64,000 nt of DNA. It comes from an uncultured Eubacteriales bacterium. Its GTDB lineage: Bacteria > Bacillota > Clostridia > Oscillospirales > Acutalibacteraceae. The notes under the pieces are model-generated. The model was not told the DNA's origin. It did no database searches and saw nothing but the letters and a program-made list of their open reading frames with translations. Where the stretch lies: contig CAKSSR010000007.1 in the NCBI GenBank assembly GCA_934489735.1, positions 10,982 to 74,981 of the forward strand. Reading direction: 5' to 3'. The position numbers were made by a program, and so were the translations under genes. Of this stretch, positions 18,650 through 27,570 are shown piece by piece (position 1 is the first letter of the stretch; each line of letters begins with the position of its first letter).

Positions 18650-20403
18650 ATGACTAGTTTTACAACAAGTGATATGAAACAATATCAAGGACACATATTT
18701 GGAGAAGGAGAAAAGTGTTTATTTAGATTTGATGGGGAATCATATAGATTTGCAATAGAAGATGACGATATCGATTTATATGATGAAGATATATTAGGAA
18801 TAGGTTTTGATCTAGATAGTGCCCTGGTTAGTAGTAAAGTATTAAATTTTAATAAAGTTAAAACAATATCAGAAAAAGCTTTCAATACTTTGTCATCTAA
18901 TGAATCGAATTTGCAATTTCACTTCGAGGGAGAACAAATAAGGATAAGAGAAGGAGCATTTGGAGAAAATTTTCAACAATTATCATTGATAAAGGGACTT
19001 AATGGCAAGTTGGACTTAATATTACATAGCGGATGTTTCAATAAGTTTAATGAAATAATTGATGGTTTAGAGTTTGAAAATGTAAATATTTATCTTTATG
19101 GAAAGTGGAGCAAGAAAATAATATGGAAATTGATAGAAAAGATAAAGGATGGCAAGATCCATGCAGCATCTGAAGAAGGTAAATTTAAAATTGATGAGAA
19201 ATTTGATAAATTGGATTCAGAAACATTGGAAAAGTTGAGCAAGAATATGATAGATGCTATTGTTGAAAATGCAAGTGAAGTTCAGGCAACCAGAAGGGAA
19301 AATAAAAAAGGAAAAACCAGAGTAGATACAATATTTGCTTCTTGGAACAAATTAAAAAAGGAATCAGCGGAAAATGGAAACGTATGTAAGAAAATGATTG
19401 ACTTTGTCATTAATAAAATGGCAGAAGAGAATTTTCTTGTCAAAGCTAAAGTAAATATAGATGAGACAGAAGTGAAAGAAGGAAAGCTAGAACTAAATAA
19501 TGCAAAATGCTTTGAAGAAATAAAATTGATTTCTGAAGATAAAGGACTTATAAGTATTTTGAAACTTTTGTCGAATTAAAATAATAAAAGTCAATTTAAT
19601 GGTAAGTTGCTAAAGAATGATAAAAAGAATAGAGATGCAGTAAAAGATGAAGTGAAGCAATATATTAAAAGTAATTGGACGAAAGTTATCGAAACAGGAA
19701 TTAGATATTCTATTATCTTAGACAATGATAAATTAAAAGAAAAATTAAATGGAAATGAAGCAGCTTTAAAGGAAATTCAAGAAGAGAATAGGATAATGGA
19801 CAAGAAAACTGTCGACAATATAGAAACAGCAGAAAAATATGTAGGCGAATTGATTGAAAAAGTAAAGAAAATGAAAGAAGTGAAGATGAAAATCAGCGAA
19901 GGTAAGGAAATAATCCAAAGCTTAATAGTAATTGGAAAGGAATACAAGCATAAAAATAAAAAATTAGTAAAGTGTTGCTACGAATGTATAAAAAGCTTAA
20001 AGAGTGATATGAAAAATAATATAGTATAGAAAGTGATTATATAATTAGTATACCGAACTGGAAGTTTTCAGGATATAATCAATTACAAGAGTGTAATTTA
20101 CCAAAAGCCGAAACTATAGGAGAAAGAGCATTTACAGATTGTACAAATTTAGAATATGCTTGTTTTAGTGAAGTTAAAACGATTAAAAGTAGTGCTTTTC
20201 TTAGATGCACATCTTTGAAAACTATTAATATTGAAACAGTTGAAAACATAGAGAAAAAAGCATTTGAGGGATGTACAAATTTAAAGGGAATATACACATC
20301 GAACTTATTAATGGCAGAAAAAATTAGAAAAGTTTTAAGTGAAGAACAACAAAATAAAGTAAAGGTATATTATAAAGGAAAAAATGGATATATAGAAATA
20401 TAG
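18650..20403 (+). pseudogene. BspA-like leucine-rich-repeat protein, broken into three frames
   Basis: Three open segments form one decayed gene. 18650-19579 begins MTSFTTSDMKQYQGHIF and contains LRR_5-like ISEKAF and IREGAFGENF units. After an in-frame TAA (19577-19579) the same frame continues to 20029 with a helical, Lys-rich region. A frameshift near 20020 leads to 20020-20403, which has clear BspA-type repeats: TIGERAFTDCTNLEYACF, TIKSSAFLRCTSLKTI and NIEKKAFEGCTNLKGIY. BspA-like LRRs are surface or host-interaction modules common in gut anaerobes and protists. No signal peptide is visible. A related protein lies at 59751-61220. Confidence 0.75.
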
Positions 20404-20414
20404 TTAAACTAAAG

Positions 20415-20451
20415 TGGTGGAAACCTGAGTGAAAGGGTTGAAGCCATTTTT
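20415..20451 (+). terminator. Weak terminator after the LRR pseudogene
   Basis: TGG...AACCT pairs with AGGGTT...CCA, followed by TTTTTTT. Confidence 0.45.
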
Positions 20452-20561
20452 TTATGCTTGAAATAGGAGTAGGGAAAGATATATAATATATTTAAAAGAA
20501 TATATGACAGATTGTTAAAATCAGTCAGCAATAATTAGTAAATTGAAGGGAATTTTGAAGA

Positions 20562-21449
20562 ATGATAGACTATTTATCTTATGTAAGACAATCTGAAAAT
20601 TGGGAAGATTATGAACTTATAGACACATCATCAGGGGAAAGGTTAGAAAGGTGGAAAGATATAATATTAATCAGGCCTGATCCACAAATAGTTTGGAAGA
20701 CAGAGAAAGGGAGCATGTGGGAGGAAGCACATGCTAGATATCATAGATTATCGAGCGGGGGAGGATATTGGGAAAGATACAAAGACGTACCAGACGTTTG
20801 GACGATAAAATATAAAGATTTATTATTCAATGTGAAACCAATGGGATTTAAGCACATGGGGGTATTCCCTGAGCAAGCGGTAAACTGGGATTTATTAAGA
20901 AATATTATCAAAGGGAAGAAGAAAGATAAATTTTCAGTATTAAATTTATTTGCATATACAGGTGGGGCAACGTTAGCATGTGCAAAAGAAGGAGCGTCGG
21001 TGTGTCATGTTGATGCATCAAAAGGAATGGTTACTTGGGCGAAAGAAAATGCAAAGATATCAGGGCTAGCTGATGCGAACATAAGGTATATAGTAGATGA
21101 TTGCATGAAATTTGTAGCAAGGGAGTCAAGAAGGGGAAACTTATATGATGGAATAATTATGGATCCGCCATCATATGGAAGGGGGCCGAATAAAGAAGTA
21201 TGGAAACTGGAAGAAAAGTTATATGATTTTTTAACCATGTGCGATAAAATCTTAAAGAAAGATGCAAGTTTTTTAGTATTGAACTCATACACGACAGGGC
21301 TATCGCCAACGATTATGGGACACATGCTTGAGATTGTATTTAAAAAAAGAGGAGGAAAAGTGATTTCGAGTGAGATAGGTCTGCCAATGAACGGAGGGAT
21401 ATTACCTTCTGGCAACACTTCAATTTGGCTCGGTGAAGAAAATGAGTAA
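20562..21449 (+). CDS. Class I SAM-dependent rRNA methyltransferase (RlmI-like)
   Basis: A 295-residue enzyme of the group that includes RlmI/RlmL C-terminal domains. SAM-binding motif I is VLNLFAYTGGATLACAKEGA, the DASKGMVTWAKENA block binds the SAM ribose, and MDPPSYGRGP is the catalytic DPPxxxR-like motif. No N-terminal PUA domain is present, unlike RlmI proper. It probably methylates 23S rRNA; the exact base is unknown. Its stop overlaps the next gene start by 8 bp, so it is translationally coupled to the ECF transporter genes. Confidence 0.85.
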   Translation: MIDYLSYVRQSENWEDYELIDTSSGERLERWKDIILIRPDPQIVWKTEKGSMWEEAHARYHRLSSGGGYWERYKDVPDVWTIKYKDLLFNVKPMGFKHMGVFPEQAVNWDLLRNIIKGKKKDKFSVLNLFAYTGGATLACAKEGASVCHVDASKGMVTWAKENAKISGLADANIRYIVDDCMKFVARESRRGNLYDGIIMDPPSYGRGPNKEVWKLEEKLYDFLTMCDKILKKDASFLVLNSYTTGLSPTIMGHMLEIVFKKRGGKVISSEIGLPMNGGILPSGNTSIWLGEENE

Positions 21450-23154
21450 TAATGATGACATACTGATATCAGCGGACGAGGTTTGCTTTTCATATGATAA
21501 CAGCGACAACAACTATATTTTAAAAAATATAAGCATTGACATAAAAAAGGGCGAGTTTATATCGATAATAGGCGGGAATGGGTCAGGAAAGTCTACACTT
21601 GCTAAAAGTTTTAATGGCTTATTTGTACCGAATCAAGGAGATGTAACGGTTTTAGGAACAAATACTAAAGATGATAATGAAATATTTAATATCAGAAAGA
21701 ATGTTGGACTGATATTTCAGAATCCTGATAATCAAATTGTAGCTGGCATAGTGGAAGAAGACGTTGCATTTGGACCGGAGAATTTAGGTATAGAACCTGA
21801 AGAAATTCGAAGAAGAGTAGAACAAGCATTGAATTTGGTTGATATGTATTTGTATAAAGATGAAGTTGTCTTCAAATTGTCAGGAGGGCAAAAACAAAGA
21901 GTATCTATTGCAGGGGTATTAGCCATGGAACCAAAATGTATAATATTTGATGAATCCACATCGATGCTTGATCCCCAGGGAAGAAAGGATATAATGAAAA
22001 TAATAAATCATTTAAAAAATGAGAAAAAAATAAGCATAGTCCTTATAACTCACTTTATGGAAGAAGCTATAAATGCAGATCGAATTGTAGTTATGAAGGA
22101 AGGAAGAGTGATAAAGACTGGTAGGCCAAAGGAAATCTTCTGTGACTATGACTTTTTGAAGCAAAATGATTTATATGCGCCAGAATGTACTGAATTTATG
22201 TTTAAACTTAAGAAATCTGGATTCAATTTAAAAAGATATGGAATGAATGAAAATGAATGTGCTGACATATTAAATGACTTTATCAGAAGCAATAAGGGAA
22301 AAGTGAGCATTTCGAGTAATAAAAATGATAAACTGGCTAGAAAAAGTGAAAGAATTTCTATTTCGGCTAAGAACATTGGTTATATTTATGACAAAAATTC
22401 AAGTTTTAAAAACATAGCTTTGAAAAATGTTAGCTTTGATATACGTGAGGGAGAAATTATAGGAATAATAGGCAAGACTGGCTCAGGTAAATCGACGCTT
22501 ATTAATCAAATAAGTGGAATATTGAAACCAACTTCAGGCAAGATTTTAATAAATGGAAACGTTGGAATGGTATTTCAATATCCAGAATATCAACTGTTTG
22601 AAGAAAATGTTTATAAAGACATAGCATTTGGACCTAAGAATATGAATAAAAGTGAATCAGACATAAATAAGTCAGTAATGGACGCTATCGAATTTGTCGG
22701 AATTGATAAGAAATTGTTGGATAAGTCTCCATTTGAGATATCAGGAGGAGAAAAACGTAAGGTGGCTATAGCTGGAGTCATAGCAATGGATCCGGATATA
22801 TTAATTTTAGATGAACCTTGCGCTGGCTTAGATCCACGATCAAGAGAAAGACTTTTATCAAAAATAATTAGTTATCATGAAAAAAGATGCAATACTATTC
22901 TATTAGTATCACATTATATGGACGATATAGCAAAATATGTAGATAAAGTAATGGTAATGAATGAGGGAAATATTGAAAGTCTTTTAAATGTTAAAGAAAC
23001 TTTTGAAAATTATTTAAAACTTAAAGAAATTGGACTTGATATACCAACAATAAGTAAAATTATGAATAGATTAATTGACTTTGGTTACAAAGTGGATTAC
23101 GGGATTACTGATTATGATGAGGCTATAGAAAATATTATAAGTAATCTAATATAA
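21442..23154 (+). CDS. ECF transporter ATPase, EcfA1-EcfA2 fusion
   Basis: A 570-residue protein with two full ABC domains in one chain. Domain 1 (about 10-235) has GGNGSGKST, FQNPDNQIV (ECF Q-loop), LSGGQKQRV and IIFDESTSMLDP; domain 2 (about 295-520) has GKTGSGKST, FQYPEYQLF, ISGGEKRKV and LILDEPCAGLDP. Walker B of domain 1 ends in DES rather than DEP. ECF ATPases energise uptake of vitamins through EcfT and S-components; the two are usually separate genes. EcfT follows after 13 bp. No S-component is in the window. Confidence 0.92.
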   Translation: MSNNDDILISADEVCFSYDNSDNNYILKNISIDIKKGEFISIIGGNGSGKSTLAKSFNGLFVPNQGDVTVLGTNTKDDNEIFNIRKNVGLIFQNPDNQIVAGIVEEDVAFGPENLGIEPEEIRRRVEQALNLVDMYLYKDEVVFKLSGGQKQRVSIAGVLAMEPKCIIFDESTSMLDPQGRKDIMKIINHLKNEKKISIVLITHFMEEAINADRIVVMKEGRVIKTGRPKEIFCDYDFLKQNDLYAPECTEFMFKLKKSGFNLKRYGMNENECADILNDFIRSNKGKVSISSNKNDKLARKSERISISAKNIGYIYDKNSSFKNIALKNVSFDIREGEIIGIIGKTGSGKSTLINQISGILKPTSGKILINGNVGMVFQYPEYQLFEENVYKDIAFGPKNMNKSESDINKSVMDAIEFVGIDKKLLDKSPFEISGGEKRKVAIAGVIAMDPDILILDEPCAGLDPRSRERLLSKIISYHEKRCNTILLVSHYMDDIAKYVDKVMVMNEGNIESLLNVKETFENYLKLKEIGLDIPTISKIMNRLIDFGYKVDYGITDYDEAIENIISNLI

Positions 23155-23167
23155 ATTATAGGCGGGA

Positions 23168-23989
23168 GTGATAAAGATTAAAGAAATAACGTTTGGACAG
23201 TATTTGAGAGGAAAGTCTGTTTATCATAAAATGAATCCAGTTTTTAAGATAATTATAACGATGATTAATATTATATCTATATTTTTAGCTAATAGATTGA
23301 CATCGGTTTGCTTTGTACTTATAATTGTCTTCACAACGATGATATTGACTAGGATATCTTTGAAATATTACTTCAAAGGATTGAAAAGTCTTATTATAGT
23401 AATACTATTGACCTCTTTATTGAATTTGTTTTATGGAACGGGCGAGCCAATCTTTAAATTGGGATTCTTAAGTATAAGTTTGGATGGAATAATAAATTGT
23501 ATAATTGTATCAATGAGGATAATAAACTTACTAATTATTAGCTCGATACTAACTTTTACTACGACCCCATCAAATATTACTGATGGGATTGAAATTGTTA
23601 TCAGTCCATTGAAAATATTTAAGGTCAGAGTGCAAGATATTTCAATGATAATGACAATCGCAATAAGATTTATACCAACTCTTATCGAAGAGGCTAATAA
23701 AATAATGATGGCACAGAAATTGAGAGGCGCTGACATTGGAAAGGGAAGCATCAAGAATAGAATTAAAGCTATGATACCAATATTGATTCCTTTATTTGTT
23801 TCTTCATTTAAGAGGGCATATGACTTGGCTATAGCAATGGAATGCAGATGCTATAACGATGGAGAGGGAAGAACAAAAATGAATAAGAACAGCATATCAT
23901 ATATGGATATAGTTATGATGATATTCTACGTTCTTGCATCGATTTTTGTGATTTTGTTGAATAATACATTTGTTTTTGGGGAGATTTGA
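23168..23989 (+). CDS. ecfT: ECF transporter transmembrane subunit EcfT
   Basis: A 273-residue membrane protein that couples the ATPases to substrate-binding S-components. It has five or six hydrophobic helices and the two Ala-Arg-Gly-type coupling motifs: AQKLRGADIG and AMECRCYND (the second usually ARGY). GTG start at 23168 with GGCGGGAG upstream. Order ecfA-ecfA-ecfT-truA is standard in Firmicutes. Confidence 0.92.
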   Translation: MIKIKEITFGQYLRGKSVYHKMNPVFKIIITMINIISIFLANRLTSVCFVLIIVFTTMILTRISLKYYFKGLKSLIIVILLTSLLNLFYGTGEPIFKLGFLSISLDGIINCIIVSMRIINLLIISSILTFTTTPSNITDGIEIVISPLKIFKVRVQDISMIMTIAIRFIPTLIEEANKIMMAQKLRGADIGKGSIKNRIKAMIPILIPLFVSSFKRAYDLAIAMECRCYNDGEGRTKMNKNSISYMDIVMMIFYVLASIFVILLNNTFVFGEI

Positions 23990-23990
23990 A

Positions 23991-24749
23991 TTGAAACGTA
24001 ATATTTTATTTAATATTTCATTTAGCGGAAAGAACTATCATGGTTGGCAAGTTCAGAAAAATGCTATATCGGTACAACAAAAGTTTGAATCAGCATTGAG
24101 AAAAGTTGTAAGGGAAGACTTTAATGTGAAAGGCTGTAGCAGAACTGATAGTGGGGTTCATGCAAATATGTATTGCCTTAGCTTAAAGATAGATAATACT
24201 ATCCCAGAGGATAAATTGACTTTCGCAGTTAATAATTATCTTCCGAATGATATAGTGGTTAATGAATGCAAAGAAGTACCTATGGACTTTCATGCAAGAT
24301 ATAGCTGCATCGGGAAAGAATATATATATAAGATATGGAATTCTAATATAAGAAATCCGTTTTTAGATGGATATGCCTTTAACTATAGATATCCAATTGA
24401 TATAGATGTTTTGAAAAAGTCTGCTCAGGCTTATTTGGGGAAGCATGACTTTACTTCTTTTTGTACTAAGGATGATAGAAAGATTGGAGATATGACTAGG
24501 ACAGTAAAATACTTTGACATAATTAAAGATAATGATATGATCGAATTTAAAGTATGTGCGGATGGGTTTCTATATAATATGGTTAGAATAATGATAGGGA
24601 CTCTACTAAGAATAGCTCAAGGTAAATTTGAACCAGATTGTATTCCTCGTATTATAAAATGTAAGGACAGAAGTGAGGCAGGACCTACAGTCGCTGCACA
24701 TGGACTTTACTTGAATAAAGTATATTATGAAACTATTGACTTTAAGTAA
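23991..24749 (+). CDS. truA: tRNA pseudouridine synthase A
   Basis: Makes pseudouridine at positions 38-40 of the tRNA anticodon arm. The 252-residue protein has the catalytic Asp in SRTDSGVHA, an N-terminal SGKNYHGWQVQ block and the C-terminal FLYNMVRIMIGTLL helix. I start at TTG 23991, 7 bp after GGGGAG and 1 bp after the ecfT stop; a longer frame overlapping ecfT gives residues not conserved in TruA. Confidence 0.94.
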   Translation: MKRNILFNISFSGKNYHGWQVQKNAISVQQKFESALRKVVREDFNVKGCSRTDSGVHANMYCLSLKIDNTIPEDKLTFAVNNYLPNDIVVNECKEVPMDFHARYSCIGKEYIYKIWNSNIRNPFLDGYAFNYRYPIDIDVLKKSAQAYLGKHDFTSFCTKDDRKIGDMTRTVKYFDIIKDNDMIEFKVCADGFLYNMVRIMIGTLLRIAQGKFEPDCIPRIIKCKDRSEAGPTVAAHGLYLNKVYYETIDFK

Positions 24750-24766
24750 TAAGGAGAATAAAATGA

Positions 24767-25936
24767 ATGAATGTAAAGAAAAAACATAATCTGGTTATTT
24801 ATAAAAATGATAAGCCAAAGTATAATAAAAAGAGAATTGTAATAGCATCTATATGCATATTGATTGTGGCTGTTGCATTGGGAAGAAGTGTGGATAAGTT
24901 TTCTCCAAGTAATGTTATCGATACTTTATCAGGCTGGATGTGCTCTATTGGATTTGGTAACGGATACCCGACGCCGATTATAGGTAGCTGTGTAAAAGAG
25001 AATAATTTTTCATTGATGAATGATAATATTTCTTTCGTAAGTGACTCTTCCTTTGTAATATTGACGGATTCTGCTAAAATAATCACTAATAGACAACATA
25101 GCTTTGGCAATCCAGTATTGAAAACGGGAGGAAATAGAGCGATAATATATAATTTGGGAGGAAGAGACTTTAGAATAGATAGCCTTTCGAATTTGATTTA
25201 TAAGTCAAGTTTGGATCAAAATATAGTGGCGGGAGCAATATCTAAGGCAGGAACTTACGCTGTGATAACGGAATCTAAAAAATATTTATCTGAATTGATA
25301 GTATTCTCTTCAAATAATGAGGAAATATATAGATATTACTTTGCAAATTATTATATAAATAATGTCGAGATAAACGAAAAAGGAGATTTTGTAGCCGTGT
25401 CGGGGCTATCATCAGACAACGGGGTGATGAAATCCATCATATATACGTTCGAACTAAACAGCGATCAACCAAAAGATTTCTTCGAGTTTGAAAATAATAT
25501 GATATTTTCATTGCACTTTATCGGAGGAAGAAATATACTATCTATAGGTGACAATATGATGTCGTATCTAAAGGGAAGTAAAAGAAAAGATTATAATTAT
25601 GATAGCAAAAGATTGATTACTTTTGATATAGATAAGAAAGAAGGAGTCGCATTAGTATTCTCTGAGGACGAAGATTTGATAAATTGCCAAATAGTTGTAC
25701 TCAATAAGGAGGGAACTGTAAAATCTGAGATAAGTACAGATTCAAAGATTAAATCTGTTGCATATAAGTATAATAAAATTATGACACTTGAGGGAGATAA
25801 AATAAAAGTTTATTCGCTTTCAGGAAAATTAAAAAAACAAGATGAGGCTAGGATGGATGCAAGAAAAGTAAAAATAACAGCGGGAAACCGTGCATATATT
25901 TTAGGAGTAAGTGAGATAAGAAAGGTAAGAATATGA
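24767..25936 (+). CDS. Membrane-anchored beta-propeller-like protein (DUF5711-like)
   Basis: A 389-residue protein with a basic cytoplasmic N-terminus, one transmembrane helix (about 24-44) and a large extracellular domain of repeated short beta-blades (for example AVISKAGTYAVITES, NEKGDFVAVSG, SIGDNMMSYLKG). It resembles the DUF5711 proteins found beside cvpA and truA in many Clostridia, which have no known function. Location fits that neighbourhood. Confidence 0.7.
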   Translation: MNVKKKHNLVIYKNDKPKYNKKRIVIASICILIVAVALGRSVDKFSPSNVIDTLSGWMCSIGFGNGYPTPIIGSCVKENNFSLMNDNISFVSDSSFVILTDSAKIITNRQHSFGNPVLKTGGNRAIIYNLGGRDFRIDSLSNLIYKSSLDQNIVAGAISKAGTYAVITESKKYLSELIVFSSNNEEIYRYYFANYYINNVEINEKGDFVAVSGLSSDNGVMKSIIYTFELNSDQPKDFFEFENNMIFSLHFIGGRNILSIGDNMMSYLKGSKRKDYNYDSKRLITFDIDKKEGVALVFSEDEDLINCQIVVLNKEGTVKSEISTDSKIKSVAYKYNKIMTLEGDKIKVYSLSGKLKKQDEARMDARKVKITAGNRAYILGVSEIRKVRI

Positions 25937-26175
25937 ATTATATGGATTATTATATACTTGACAAATAAAGATAAATATGATAAACTAATTCAGTTGAATT
26001 GAGATAAAAAACGCAAATTTAACATTTTTATAAAAAATTAAAGAGCTATATATGTATTTTTTACCGATTTTCAACTCTGAGTATATCAAAGCTAAATTAA
26101 TTGATGTAAATTCTTAAAACTAATTAAATTTGATATAATTAATGTAATAATAAGGTATTTAATGGGGGTTTGTAG

Positions 26176-26892
26176 GTGAATATAATCTTAGATATCTTAA
26201 TAATTGTAACCATTTTTTTGTTTATGCTTGCAGGATATAAGAAAGGTTTTATTAGATCGCTATTTTCATTTATATGTTCTATAGTTTCGTTGATTACATC
26301 TTTCTTTTTGGCACCTATTTTTTCAAACTGGGTATACGAAACATTCATTAGGGATGCAATAATAAGCAATATTACTAAAGTTATTTCTGAAAGTATGGGC
26401 CAGAATGTAAATGCTAAAGTAGAAAGTGTAATTTCTTCTATTCCTTTTAATATAAATGATATTCTGGGAACGTTCGGGATATCAGAAAGTAAGATAGGAA
26501 TACTTTTAGGTAACTCTGCTACTAACTCAGCATTTGCAATTGAAAGACTATTTTACCCTGTGGTTATGAATTATGTAAATGTATTGGTAGGATTAATATT
26601 ATTTTTACTTATATCTATAAGTATTAAGCTAATGTCAAGAGTTGTATTTAAGGCTATGCAGGTTCCTGTTATCAGGCAAGTTGATTGGTTGTTAGGTATG
26701 CTTTTTGGTATGTTTAAAGGGTTGATATTTGTTATCGTTTTGTTGGCAGCTTTAAGTATTATTAATAGATTTGATAAGTCTGGAGTGTTAAATGAATACA
26801 TATCGGAAGAAAATGTGAACTCTACTTTTATATTTAAGCATATATATAATCAGAATCCGATATACAAATTTAAAGAAATTTTGAATTATTAA
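26176..26892 (+). CDS. CvpA family membrane protein
   Basis: A 238-residue protein with four hydrophobic helices and the family opening LDILIIVTIFLFMLAGYKKG. CvpA is linked to colicin V export in E. coli and to envelope homeostasis elsewhere; the biochemical role is not settled. It starts with GTG behind GGGGG and is followed closely by pgsA. Confidence 0.85.
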   Translation: MNIILDILIIVTIFLFMLAGYKKGFIRSLFSFICSIVSLITSFFLAPIFSNWVYETFIRDAIISNITKVISESMGQNVNAKVESVISSIPFNINDILGTFGISESKIGILLGNSATNSAFAIERLFYPVVMNYVNVLVGLILFLLISISIKLMSRVVFKAMQVPVIRQVDWLLGMLFGMFKGLIFVIVLLAALSIINRFDKSGVLNEYISEENVNSTFIFKHIYNQNPIYKFKEILNY

Positions 26893-26923
26893 GATATATT
26901 ATGTGCTAAAAAGGGGCTTTTTT

Positions 26924-27481
26924 ATGATGGACCTCAAAAAATTTATAAACGTTCCTAATTTTTTGTCATGCCTGAGGATTTTATTACTAATTCCATTAGT
27001 TATAGCAAATAATTGTGAGAATTATGTTTTAGCTATAGTTATATTTGTTATAATGGGCATATCTGATTTTTTAGATGGATATATAGCAAGAAGATTCGAT
27101 ATGGTGACTTCATTAGGAAAGATACTTGATCCTATAGCAGACAAGATGCTAATAGTAACAGTCATGTTTTGCATTGGTATTAAGTTTAATAAGATGATGC
27201 CATTTGCATATATATTGTTATTTAAAGAGAGTTTGATGCTAATAGCTGGTGCAATATTATTAAAGAAGAAGAAAGTGTTACAATCGTCTAAGTGGTATGG
27301 GAAACTGGCTACATTTTTATTCTTTGTATCAGTAACTGTAATAATAATTTTAAAGGCTTTTTGTAATATAGAGAATGATATTCTAATTTTTTCACTCATG
27401 TTTATAACGGTTGCGTTCATGTTATTTGCATTTTTTAAATATTTTATGTTATTTATGAAAGAGATTAAAGAAAAGGAGTAA
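26924..27481 (+). CDS. pgsA: CDP-diacylglycerol-glycerol-3-phosphate phosphatidyltransferase
   Basis: Makes phosphatidylglycerol phosphate, the committed step to anionic membrane lipids. The 185-residue polytopic protein carries the CDP-alcohol motif DG-x2-AR-x8-G-x3-D-x3-D as DGYIARRFDMVTSLGKILD then PIAD. ATG at 26924 follows AAGGGGC; an earlier GTG at 26903 is less likely. Confidence 0.92.
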   Translation: MMDLKKFINVPNFLSCLRILLLIPLVIANNCENYVLAIVIFVIMGISDFLDGYIARRFDMVTSLGKILDPIADKMLIVTVMFCIGIKFNKMMPFAYILLFKESLMLIAGAILLKKKKVLQSSKWYGKLATFLFFVSVTVIIILKAFCNIENDILIFSLMFITVAFMLFAFFKYFMLFMKEIKEKE

Positions 27482-27570
27482 AAAGAGAGGGAAGATTGTG
27501 AAATTACGAGCAAAATTTTAGTAGAAGGGAGAGTTACTTGATATTTAATTATCGAGTAAGGAGAAAATTT

